From contig CACWZP010000011.1 in the NCBI GenBank assembly GCA_902765395.1, forward strand, positions 1-50,030: 50,030 bases of DNA. Direction: 5' to 3'. Below are positions 31,495 through 39,435 of this stretch, in pieces. The stretch's first letter is position 1, and every line of letters starts with the position of its first letter. The translations under genes and the position numbers were made by a program. Origin of the DNA: an uncultured Eubacteriales bacterium. GTDB taxonomy: Bacteria; Bacillota; Clostridia; Christensenellales; Aristaeellaceae. The notes beneath the pieces were generated by a model, which worked only from the letters and a program-made list of their open reading frames with translations, ran no database searches and was not told where the DNA came from.

Positions 31495-32466
31495 TCACTC
31501 GGCCACACCCTCCCGCTGCGGCGGGGAAGCCTTTGAATACTTCGCCAGCCACCCGGTCAAATCCCCGTAATCCCCGCCGATGCGGGCGAAGCTGGGAACG
31601 AGCGTAAACCTGTTCCGGGGCATGACCTCGCCCCCGCAAGCCTGAAAGACCCGCGTGAGCGGGTCTTTCATATTGCCCCGCACCCGCCGCCAGGCGGCCT
31701 CGTCGGCCCGGTTCAGCTGCCCCAGCGCATAGCGCAGCGCCCACAGCCGCGCGGAGTCGGCGAAGGGTCCGCCTTCGGCCAGACACCTTTCCCAGGCGGC
31801 GATGTTGGCCGCGCCCTCGTCCGCGATGCCGCCCAGGTGCATCAGCTCGTGCACGGCGGTGAAGGGGATCAGAGCCGGGGACACGCCCGCGTCCACGATC
31901 GCCTCGCCGGTGGGCGGCGTGAACAGCCCGGAGATCCCCGCGCCGCGCATCCACTCCGGGTACCGGGCGGCCTTCACCGTGCACCCGGAAAGGCCAGCCG
32001 TCTCCGGGGCCAGGCGCAGCGCCTCCGCAGGCTCCGGGAAATCCAGTGCAGAGCTGTTCAGCCCGTCGATCAGCTGCCCGCACAGCCATTCCAGCTGGGC
32101 GGCGCCCGGCGCGGGCGGGGTCTCCACCGGCTGGAGCATCGCCGGCAGCCAGGCGAGCGCCAGCACCCACAGGACGACGACCGCCGCGGCGGCCAGGCCC
32201 TTCAGCCAGCCGACCAGCGCCGCGGCCTTGCACCGGTACAGCGCCCATATGAGCGCGGCCAGGGCGACGGCGACGGCGGCGAACGCGATGGGCTCAACCA
32301 GCGGAAAGGGGACGCGGGCCGTCCAGCGGTTCAGCGCCAGCAGCGCCGGGCGGGTGAGGCGGTCGAGCAGCAGCGCGGCCAGGCCGGGGCTGACGTGGCA
32401 GAGCAGGGCGAACAGCAACAGGCCGATCCAGGGAATGTAACAAAGGGCTTTCTTTCCTGCTGGCAT
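31495..32466 (-). CDS. DUF3810-family membrane protein with HELMH metalloprotease motif
   Basis: A 323-residue protein with three N-terminal hydrophobic segments (about 8-35, 57-78 and 90-112). A soluble domain follows with FTAVHELMHLGGIADEGAAN, an HExxH zinc motif plus a downstream Glu, the hallmark of the DUF3810 family of putative membrane-anchored zinc peptidases. The substrate is unknown. The start is ATG 32466 with GGGAGG upstream; a GATAAT -10 with a TTGATT -35 lies at about 32500-32535 on the minus strand. Confidence 0.85.
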   Translation of the reverse strand: MPAGKKALCYIPWIGLLLFALLCHVSPGLAALLLDRLTRPALLALNRWTARVPFPLVEPIAFAAVAVALAALIWALYRCKAAALVGWLKGLAAAAVVVLWVLALAWLPAMLQPVETPPAPGAAQLEWLCGQLIDGLNSSALDFPEPAEALRLAPETAGLSGCTVKAARYPEWMRGAGISGLFTPPTGEAIVDAGVSPALIPFTAVHELMHLGGIADEGAANIAAWERCLAEGGPFADSARLWALRYALGQLNRADEAAWRRVRGNMKDPLTRVFQACGGEVMPRNRFTLVPSFARIGGDYGDLTGWLAKYSKASPPQREGVAE

Positions 32467-32552
32467 GGCCGCGGCCTCCCGTGTGTATATATCTATAACT
32501 ATTATCCTATATATCCGCCCCCAAAATCAAAGGTAATATCTGGTAAATCCCG

Positions 32553-32581
32553 TTGCGCGGGGCGGGGGGATGGGCTATAAT
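32553..32581 (+). promoter_or_regulatory. Promoter of the ABC exporter pair
   Basis: TTGCGC (32553-32558), 17 bp, TATAAT (32576-32581). Confidence 0.75.
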
Positions 32582-32618
32582 GATTTCAGAGCAAAAGAAA
32601 AGGCAAAGGGATCAATAA

Positions 32619-34400
32619 ATGCTGAAATACCTGAAAAAATACCGGGCCCAGTGCGTGTGCGCGCCGCTGTTCAAGATGTTCGAGGCGCTGCTGGACCTGT
32701 TCGTGCCGCTGGTGGTGGCCTCTATCATCGACCGGGGCATCGGCGCGGGCAGCGCGGCGCACGTCTGGCGCATGAGCGGCCTGCTGGTCGCCCTGGGCGT
32801 CGCGGGCCTGGCCGCGGCCGTCACGGCGCAGTACTTTGCCGCCCGGGCGGCCACGGGCTTCGCCGCGGACGTGCGCCACGCGCTGTTCGGCAAGCTGACC
32901 TCGCTGTCCTTTGCGGACATCGACCGGCTGGGCACCTCCGCCATGATCACCCGCATGACCAGCGACGTGAACCAGGCCCAGACGGGCGTGAACATGGCGC
33001 TGCGGCTGCTGCTGCGCTCGCCGTTCGTGGTGCTGGGGGCGATGGTGATGGCCTTCACCATCGATGCGCGCTGCGCGCTGATCTTCGCGGCGGTGATCGC
33101 GGCGCTGTCGCTGGTGGTCTGGGCCATCATGGCGGCCAACATCCCCATGATGCAGGGCGTGCAGCGGCAGCTGGAGCGGGTCCTGGGCGCCACGCGACAG
33201 ACCCTCACCGGCGCGCGGGTGATCCGGGCCTTCCGCCGGGAGGACGCGGAATACCAGGCCTTCCGGGCGAAGAACCGGGAGCTGACCTCCCGCCAGCGCC
33301 GGGCCGGGCGGGTGTCGGCGCTGCTGAATCCCGTGACCTATGTGCTCATCAACCTGGCGGTGATCCTGCTGGTGCGCCAGGGCGCCATCCGCGTGGACGG
33401 CGGCGCGCTGACCACGGGCCAGGTGGTGGCACTGTACAACTACATGAGCCAGATATTGGTGGAGCTGATCAAGTTCGCCTCGCTGACCATCACCATCAAC
33501 AAGGGCTGGGCCAGCTGGAAGCGGATCGCGGACGTGCTGGCGCTCAAGCCCTCGATGGCAGACGGCCAGGCCGCGCGGGCCGACGCCGTGGCCCCGGCGG
33601 TGGCCTTCGACCACGTGATGCTGACCTATCCCGGCGCGGGCAGCCCCGCCCTGGAGGACATCGACTTTGCCGCCCTGCCCGGGCAGACCGTGGGCATCAT
33701 CGGCGGCACCGGCGCGGGCAAGAGCTCGCTGGCGCGGCTGATCCCCCGGTTCTACGACGTGACCGCCGGCGCGGTGCGGGTGAACGGCGCGGATGTGCGC
33801 GATTGGCCCGAGGACGCGCTGCGCTCGAAGATCGGCGTGGTGCCCCAGAAGGCGTCCCTGTTCAAGGGCACGATCCGCGACAACCTGCGCTGGGGCAACC
33901 CCGACGCCGCGGACGAGCAGCTGATCGAAGCGGCGGAGATCGCCCAGGCGGCGGACGTGCTGGCGGCCAAGGGCGGCCTGGACGGCGCGATCGAGCAGAA
34001 CGGCGGCAACCTGTCCGGCGGCCAGAAGCAGCGGCTGACCATCGCCCGGGCGCTGGTGCGCAGGCCGGAGATACTGATCCTGGACGACAGCGCATCGGCC
34101 CTGGACATGGCCACCGACGCGCGCCTGCGCCGCGCCATCGCCGCGCTTGACTACCGGCCCACGGTGTTCATCATCTCCCAGCGGGCGGCCTCGATCATGC
34201 AGGCCGACCTGATCCTGGTGCTGGACGACGGCCGGGTCGTGGGCAAGGGCAGGCACGTGGAGCTGATGGAGAATTGTCCGATTTACAGGGAAATCTACGA
34301 TTCCCAATTCAGCGGGGAGGCCCCGCTGCCATCTGCTGCCGCGCGGGAGAACCGCCTACATGAAGGTGAATCGGAGAACAGCGGGGAGGTGAGCGCATGA
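32619..34400 (+). CDS. Heterodimeric ABC exporter, degenerate-site half
   Basis: A 593-residue exporter half with an N-terminal six-helix membrane domain and a C-terminal ATPase. Walker A is GGTGAGKSS (about 362), the signature is LSGGQKQR, and Walker B is ILILDDSASALD. The residue after the Walker B Asp is Asp, not Glu. This marks the non-catalytic half of TM287/288 or BmrCD-type heterodimers, so it needs the partner encoded next. Such pumps export drugs or lipids. The tail carries an extra 23 codons between two copies of AGCGGGGAGG (see repeat at 34311). The stop overlaps the partner's start (ATGA). Confidence 0.92.
   Translation: MLKYLKKYRAQCVCAPLFKMFEALLDLFVPLVVASIIDRGIGAGSAAHVWRMSGLLVALGVAGLAAAVTAQYFAARAATGFAADVRHALFGKLTSLSFADIDRLGTSAMITRMTSDVNQAQTGVNMALRLLLRSPFVVLGAMVMAFTIDARCALIFAAVIAALSLVVWAIMAANIPMMQGVQRQLERVLGATRQTLTGARVIRAFRREDAEYQAFRAKNRELTSRQRRAGRVSALLNPVTYVLINLAVILLVRQGAIRVDGGALTTGQVVALYNYMSQILVELIKFASLTITINKGWASWKRIADVLALKPSMADGQAARADAVAPAVAFDHVMLTYPGAGSPALEDIDFAALPGQTVGIIGGTGAGKSSLARLIPRFYDVTAGAVRVNGADVRDWPEDALRSKIGVVPQKASLFKGTIRDNLRWGNPDAADEQLIEAAEIAQAADVLAAKGGLDGAIEQNGGNLSGGQKQRLTIARALVRRPEILILDDSASALDMATDARLRRAIAALDYRPTVFIISQRAASIMQADLILVLDDGRVVGKGRHVELMENCPIYREIYDSQFSGEAPLPSAAARENRLHEGESENSGEVSA
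34311..34389 (+). repeat. In-frame repeat insertion in the ABC exporter tail
   Basis: AGCGGGGAGG occurs at 34311-34320 and again at 34380-34389, 69 bp apart, bracketing a segment with the dispersed CTGCCGCGCGGGA module. Removing one repeat unit would restore a usual short tail (SQFSGEVSA). Confidence 0.65.
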
Positions 34401-36080
34401 AGGCGGCCTCCCGGAATCAGGTTGACACGCTGAAAAAGGTCATCCGACACATCGGCCGCTATCGCTGGCTGGTGCTGGCCTCGCTCGCCCTCTCGGCGGC
34501 CACGGTGGTGCTGACGCTGGTGGTGCCCATCCTGGTGGGCCGGGCCATCGACGGCATCATCGGCGCGGGGGCGGTGCGCTTTGACCTCATCTGGCCGCTG
34601 CTGTGGCGCATCGGCGCGTGCGTGGGGCTGACGGCCCTGGGCACCTGGGTGATGAACGTGGTGAACAACCGCATCACCTTCGACGTGGTGCAGGATCTGC
34701 GGGAGGAGGCGCTGGAGCACATCAACCGCCTGCCCCTTGCCTACATCGACGCCCATCCCCACGGCCGTGCTGACGATCCTGTTCACGCTGGTGTTCATGC
34801 TGACCCAGAACGCGCTGATCACGCTGGTGGTGGTGTGCGTGACGCCGCTTTCGCTGTTCGTGGCGCGGTTCATCGCCACGCGCACCTACGCCATGTTCAA
34901 GCGCCAGTCCGAGACCCGGGGCGAGCAGACCGCCTTCATCGACGAGATGATCGGCAGCCTGAAGGTGGTGAAGGCCTTCGGGCGGGAGGCGGCGGAGACG
35001 GAGCGCTTCGACGAGATCAACGGGCGCCTGCGGGACTGCTCGCTGAAGGCTACGTTCTTCTCCTCGCTGACGAACCCCTGCACCCGGTTCGTGAATTCGG
35101 TGGTGTACGCGCTGGTGGCCCTGGCCGGGGCGCTGGCGGCGCTGGTCCCCGGCAGCGCCATGACCGTGGGCATGCTGACGGCGTTCTTGAGCTATGCCAA
35201 CCAATACACCAAGCCCTTTAACGAGATCTCGGGCGTGGTGACGGAGCTGCAAAACGCCATCGCCTGCGCCGCGCGGCTGTTTGAGCTGATCGAGGCCCCG
35301 GAGCAGGCGCCGGACGCGCCGGACGCCGAGGGGCTCTCGGACGTGAAGGGCGAGGTGGCCTTCGAGCACGTGTATTTCTCCTACGTGCCGGAGAAGAAGC
35401 TGATCGAGGATTTCAACCTGCGGGTGCGGCCCGGCCAGCGGGTGGCCATCGTGGGCCCCACGGGCTGCGGCAAGACCACGCTGATCAACCTGCTGATGCG
35501 CTTTTACGAGACGGACTCCGGCGAGATCGACGTGGAGGGCCGGCCCATCCGGAGCATCCCCCGCAGGAGCCTGCGGGCCGCCTACGGCATGGTGCTGCAG
35601 GAGACCTGGCTGAAGAACGCCACCATCCGCGAGAATATTGCCATGGGCCGACCGGACGCCACCGAGGAGGAGATCGTGGCCGCAGCGAAGGCCGCCCACG
35701 CCCATTCCTTCATCCGGCGGCTGCCCAACGGCTACGACACCGTCATCGGCGAGGACGGCGGTCAGCTGTCCCAGGGCCAGAAGCAGCTGCTGTGCATCAC
35801 CCGGGTGATGCTGCGTCTGCCGCCGATGCTGATCCTGGACGAGGCCACATCCTCCATCGACACCCGCACGGAGCTGAAGATCCAGTCCGCGTTCGCCCGG
35901 CTGATGAAGGGCCGCACGTCCTTCATCGTGGCCCACCGGCTGTCCACCATCCGCGAGGCCGACGTGATCCTGGTGATGCGGGACGGCCGGGTGATCGAGC
36001 AGGGGAATCACGAGAGTTTGCTGGCGCAGGACGGCTTCTATGCTGAGCTGTACAACAGCCAGTTCGCCCCGAGCGAATAG
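34397..36080 (+). pseudogene. Heterodimeric ABC exporter, catalytic half, broken by a deletion/frameshift
   Basis: The first 123 codons (34397 to about 34765) encode a normal exporter start ending LPLAYIDAHPHG. The protein then continues in another frame from about 34761 (AVLTILFTLVFML) to 36080. By comparison with the family, about 25-30 residues of the first cytoplasmic loop (the segment after HPHGD) are missing, and the loss is not a multiple of three. Downstream, the membrane helices and ATPase are intact: GPTGCGKTT, LSQGQKQ, MLILDEATSS with the catalytic Glu, and AHRLST. Either the pump is dead in this strain or the assembly dropped a short segment. The two frames overlap, so an internal start at 34737 would give only a partial transporter. 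Confidence 0.8.
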
Positions 36081-36101
36081 AAAAAGCGGCTCGGAAGCCG
36101 C
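36081..36101 (-). terminator. Terminator of the PadR-DUF4097 operon
   Basis: On the minus strand GCGGCT/AGCCGC with a 4-nt loop, followed by TTTTT. It is also just after the rightward exporter gene. Confidence 0.6.
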
Positions 36102-36152
36102 CGTGAAAAAAGAGGCTGTCTTAAAACGCATTAATACGCACAAGCATCCAAC

Positions 36153-36181
36153 AGCAGGGGCGGCGTTGCGCCGCCCCTGCT
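36153..36181. repeat. AGCAGGGGCGGC/GCCGCCCCTGCT hairpin
   Basis: A perfect 12-bp stem with loop GTTGC, the cleanest copy of the dispersed GGGGCGGCGTTGCGCCGCCCC family. Half of a GGGGGCTGTCTC-type hairpin (GAGGCTGTCTT, about 36112-36122) lies just before it. Confidence 0.8.
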
Positions 36182-36228
36182 GAATTGTGTTATGCGCCTG
36201 TATGCGCTCTGAGACGGCCTTTTTGGCT

Positions 36229-37392
36229 TTACCGCACCAACCGGGCCTCCACGTCGCCGCTGACGGTCTTGACGGCGATCCTCGGCTTTTCCTCGCCGGA
36301 GGGCCCCACGCAGCCGTCGCCGAACTGGATATCGCCGGAGACGGTGTTGGCGGCGATGTCATAGCCGCAGGGCAGGGGCTCCAGACGCAGCTCCACGTCG
36401 CCGCTGGCGGTGTTGACCCGGGTCTCCCGGGCGATGCAGCGGGTCAGCTCGATGTCGCCGCTGGCGGTCTCCACGGTCAGCTGCGGGTCGGTCTCCAGCT
36501 CGTCCAGGCGCACGTCGCCGCTGGCGGTGTGGACGGTGGCCGCGCCGAAGCGGCAGCGGTCGGCCTCGATGTCGCCGGAGGCGGTGGTGATGCTCAGCGC
36601 GTCGCCCTCGCCGCCGCGAAGCTCGATGTCGCCGCTGGAGGACTGCAGCCGCAGCCGCCCGGACAGCTTCAGCCCATGGGCGGAGATGTCGCCGCTGGCG
36701 GCGTGGGCGATCAGGTTGGCGCTGCGCACGTCCGCCAGGGACACGTCGCCGCTGTGGGTGCGGATGTCGATTCCGATGCCGCCTTCGCAGTTCACGCCCT
36801 TCAGGGTGATGTCGCCGCTGGCGGTGACCAGCTGGGCTTTGGAGAAGGACACGCCCTCGATGCGCAGATCGCTGCCGCTGCCCTCGAAGTCCAGCGCGTC
36901 CGCCAGAGCCTCCGACAGCGCGATGGTCACCCGCAGGCCCGCCTCGGTAATCATCTGCTTCAGCCAGCGCAGCCCGAACTCCAGGCCGCGATGCCCGGCC
37001 TCCGGCTGGCGCTCCTGCACCACCAGCGCGTCCCCGTCCATGTGCCACTCGAAGCGCTCCGGGTCGGAGAAGCGCAGCTGGGCAGCCGCGCCGTTGTCCA
37101 GCGGTTCGCAGACGACCTTCACGTCCGCGTTCGCCACCTTCACGCGCAGGGAGCGCAGCGCGTCCACGGTCTCGGAGCCGCCCCTGGCGATTTCCTGCTT
37201 CCCGGCGGGCGCGAACTCCCCGGCGATGTCCGCCGGGCTGCCCATGGCGGCCACGGCCTCCTCCTCGGGCACGCCCTCCTCCACGCGGTCGTCGATCATC
37301 TCTTCATAATATTCCAGCAGCTTCGACCGTTCGCCCTCGTTCATCGCGCCGGTCAGGTTCCTCAGCTCATTCAAGAATTCCTGCTTTGTCAT
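36229..37392 (-). CDS. DUF1700-like/DUF4097 protein of the PadR operon
   Basis: A 387-residue protein. Residues 1-65 form a helical DUF1700/HAAS-like domain (TKQEFLNELRNLTGAM, YYEEMIDDRVEEG, AVAAMGSPADIA) that is typically paired with PadR regulators. From about 85 the protein is a right-handed beta structure of DUF4097 type, with many SGDI/SGDV repeats. There is no signal peptide or membrane helix, unlike many DUF1700 proteins that carry one in the middle. The ATG overlaps the PadR stop (ATGA), so the two are coupled. It probably senses or counteracts envelope stress; the mechanism is unknown. Confidence 0.85.
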   Translation of the reverse strand: MTKQEFLNELRNLTGAMNEGERSKLLEYYEEMIDDRVEEGVPEEEAVAAMGSPADIAGEFAPAGKQEIARGGSETVDALRSLRVKVANADVKVVCEPLDNGAAAQLRFSDPERFEWHMDGDALVVQERQPEAGHRGLEFGLRWLKQMITEAGLRVTIALSEALADALDFEGSGSDLRIEGVSFSKAQLVTASGDITLKGVNCEGGIGIDIRTHSGDVSLADVRSANLIAHAASGDISAHGLKLSGRLRLQSSSGDIELRGGEGDALSITTASGDIEADRCRFGAATVHTASGDVRLDELETDPQLTVETASGDIELTRCIARETRVNTASGDVELRLEPLPCGYDIAANTVSGDIQFGDGCVGPSGEEKPRIAVKTVSGDVEARLVR

Positions 37393-37706
37393 CTTCCCTC
37401 AACCTCCGCTTCGATTCGGCTCAGCGCCCTGAGCAGCTCCCGCCATTCATCCAGGAATGCGTGGATGCGCTGTTCGCCGGCCTCTGTAATCCTGTAGTAC
37501 TTGCGCAGTCTGCCGTTGTGCTCCACGGAATACACCGTCACCTGCCCGAGCGCCTCCAGGCGCTTCAGGATGGGGTAGAGCGTGGATTCCGACACGGCGA
37601 TGATTTCGCCCACGTCCCGCACCAGCTGGTAGCCGTAGGAATCCCCCCGGCGCAGCACCGTCAGCACGCAGGCATCCAACATGCCCCGCTTCAGCTGGAC
37701 ATCCAT
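37389..37706 (-). CDS. PadR-family transcriptional regulator
   Basis: A 105-residue winged-helix repressor (LKRGMLDACVLTVLRRGDSYGYQL; SESTLYPILKRLEALGQVTV) with the helical C-terminal dimerisation part. AAGGAGGTGATC, a full complement of the 16S 3' end, precedes ATG 37706. It is the first gene of a two-gene operon with the DUF1700/DUF4097 protein. Its promoter lies inside a long dyad, so it probably represses itself until an envelope or drug signal releases it. Confidence 0.93.
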   Translation of the reverse strand: MDVQLKRGMLDACVLTVLRRGDSYGYQLVRDVGEIIAVSESTLYPILKRLEALGQVTVYSVEHNGRLRKYYRITEAGEQRIHAFLDEWRELLRALSRIEAEVEGR

Positions 37707-37718
37707 GGGATCACCTCC

Positions 37719-37759
37719 TTGACACATAATATTATACAACACATAGTATTGTGTGTCAA
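37719..37759 (-). promoter_or_regulatory. Consensus promoter embedded in a PadR-type operator
   Basis: On the minus strand TTGACA (37754-37759), 17 bp, TATAAT (37731-37736): a perfect consensus. The outer arms TTGACACA (37719-37726) and TGTGTCAA (37752-37759) form an inverted repeat. A nested AATA/TATT dyad lies inside. A bound dimer would cover both promoter boxes. Confidence 0.8.
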
Positions 37760-37805
37760 GGGGTAAATTCAGATTGGCCGAATTTTTACTCGACCAACCT
37801 GAAAA

Positions 37806-37884
37806 TGAATTGCGCCTTCGGTGCGTGAATTGGCCCGGCGGCCATGCATTGCACTTTGTGCGTGAATTGCGCTGCGGCGCATTG
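37806..37884. repeat. Tandem array of short hairpins, array 1
   Basis: Four hairpins are separated by GTGAATT/CATGCATT spacers: GCGCC-TTC-GGTGC (37812), GGCC-CGGC-GGCC (37832), GCAC-TTT-GTGC (37851), GCGC-TGCG-GCGC (37869). Stem sequences differ but each is self-complementary. Confidence 0.75.
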
Positions 37885-37915
37885 GGGATGGCACGATTCA
37901 AATCATTGGTTGGTA

Positions 37916-39139
37916 TCAAAACCTCCCCAGCCAGTTCTGTATTATCCTATTAAGTGGCAGGCCCTTTGCCTTCACGCTCTCGGCGGCGGCGACGGGGATG
38001 CGGGCGAGGGTGCGGCCCTCGGCGATCACGTCCACGTGGCCGACGGCCTGCCCGGCCTGAACCGGCGCGGCCACGCTTTCCGGCAGGCTGGGGGAGAGCG
38101 ACAGCCGCTGCTCGTCGCCCCGGTTCACCAGCAGCGTCAAATCCCCGTCCAGCACCAGCGCCACGCCGTCCTTCTCCCCGCCGGTGACGGGCAGCGCGCC
38201 CTTCACCCGGGTGCCCTTCTTCGCCACGGGATACTGGCGGTAGTTGGCGAAGCCGTAGTCCAGCATCTGCCGGGCGATGGCGAAGCGCTCCTTGCCGGAG
38301 GCCGCGCCCAGCACCACGGCGATCAGCCGCATGCCGCCGCGGCTGGCGGTGGCGCTGACGCAGTAGCCAGCCTCGTTGGTGGAGCCGGTCTTGCCGCCGT
38401 CGCAGCCGTCGCAGAGCTTCAGCAGCTTGTTGGTATTCACCAGCTGGGTCACCCGCCCGTCGCCGTGGTCGACGTCCTCCATCCAGATGGTGGAATAGTC
38501 GAAGTAGCGGGGGTGGGCGAACATCTGGCGGCTCATCACGGCCACGTCCCGGGCGGTGGTGTGCTGGCCGTCGGCGGGCAGGCCGGTGCAGTTGACAAAA
38601 TGGGTGTTCGTCATGCCCAACGCCTCCGCGCGGCGGTTCATGGCCTCCACGCAGAGCGCCTCGCTGCCGTACAGGGCCTCGGCCAGGGCCACGGCGGCGT
38701 CGTTGGCGCTGCCCACGATCATGCACTTCAGCAGCGTGCCCACGTCCTGCCTTTCGCCCACGTCCAGCAGCACCTGGCTGCCGCCCATGCCCGCGGCGGT
38801 GTCGGACACGGTGACCGCGTCCCCGGCGGACGCCCGGCCCGCGTCCAGCTGCTCCAGCGTCAGCAGGATCGTCATCACCTTCGTCACCGAGGCCACCGGG
38901 CGGGGGCTGTCGGCGTTCATCTCGAAGATGATCTGGCCGCTGTCCGCCTCCATCAAAAGCGCAGCGGCGCAGTTCAGGCGCATGGGCGGGCTTTCAAGCA
39001 GCGGGGCGTCTGACATGGGCGGCAGGCTGGCGCTTTCCGGTACGTCGGGCGCGGGGGTGGGGGACAGGTCGATCTCCTCGGCCAGGGCGATGGAGAGCAG
39101 CAGCAGGGCGATCAGCAGCGCGGCGAATCTTCGCATCAT
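37916..39139 (-). CDS. D-alanyl-D-alanine carboxypeptidase (DacF/PBP5 type)
   Basis: A 407-residue low-molecular-weight penicillin-binding protein that trims the terminal D-Ala from pentapeptides. Residues 1-20 are a signal peptide. The active-site motifs are intact: S84-x-x-K87 (SVTK), S144-A-N146 and K250-TG. The C-terminal beta domain (about 300-385) is followed by an amphipathic helix (NRIIQNWLGRF) for membrane contact, with no transmembrane anchor. GGAGG precedes the start; ATG 39136 is an equal alternative. It is a single gene. Confidence 0.93.
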   Translation of the reverse strand: MMRRFAALLIALLLLSIALAEEIDLSPTPAPDVPESASLPPMSDAPLLESPPMRLNCAAALLMEADSGQIIFEMNADSPRPVASVTKVMTILLTLEQLDAGRASAGDAVTVSDTAAGMGGSQVLLDVGERQDVGTLLKCMIVGSANDAAVALAEALYGSEALCVEAMNRRAEALGMTNTHFVNCTGLPADGQHTTARDVAVMSRQMFAHPRYFDYSTIWMEDVDHGDGRVTQLVNTNKLLKLCDGCDGGKTGSTNEAGYCVSATASRGGMRLIAVVLGAASGKERFAIARQMLDYGFANYRQYPVAKKGTRVKGALPVTGGEKDGVALVLDGDLTLLVNRGDEQRLSLSPSLPESVAAPVQAGQAVGHVDVIAEGRTLARIPVAAAESVKAKGLPLNRIIQNWLGRF

Positions 39140-39305
39140 GGCGTGAACCTCCGATTTTTAGTCCATTGTTCCATCTTGTGCAGCGGGAAGGGCAAAAATA
39201 ACCAGTCAATGTGACAGTTCAGCGAAAACGATTTAGATTTTTCGTTATTTTTTGTGATGAAACAATGATAATAAAATAAAAACCCCCATTTTGTGAAAAA
39301 TGCAC

Positions 39306-39334
39306 TTGCAATGAGGTAAAAGATGTGCTACAAT
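39306..39334 (+). promoter_or_regulatory. Promoter of the carbohydrate ABC operon
   Basis: TTGCAA (39306-39311), 17 bp, TACAAT (39329-39334). The divergent gap 39140-39435 is otherwise AT-rich with no gene. Confidence 0.75.
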
Positions 39335-39353
39335 TCATATGGATTTAAAATAA

Positions 39354-39410
39354 TGCCCTTGGCTGAAACGGGGCGCGTAACCGTCCTGAGGAGTGACGGA
39401 GGCCTGGGCA
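39354..39410 (+). other. Structured 5' leader of the carbohydrate ABC operon
   Basis: TGCCC..GGC (39354-39363) can pair with GCC..GGGCA (39402-39410), enclosing a CCGTC/GACGG hairpin (39381-39399) with a CTGAGGAGT loop. It starts about 13 nt into the predicted transcript and ends 25 nt before the first start codon. It matches no riboswitch class I know. Confidence 0.4.
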
Positions 39411-39435
39411 ATTACAGAAAGGTGGTTTTACCAGC

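Noticed and set aside
39381-39399. Hammerhead ribozyme core (CTGAGGAG)
   Set aside because: The sequence lies in the loop of a CCGTC/GACGG hairpin. The GAAA and cleavage-site elements with proper stems are not arranged as in any hammerhead type.
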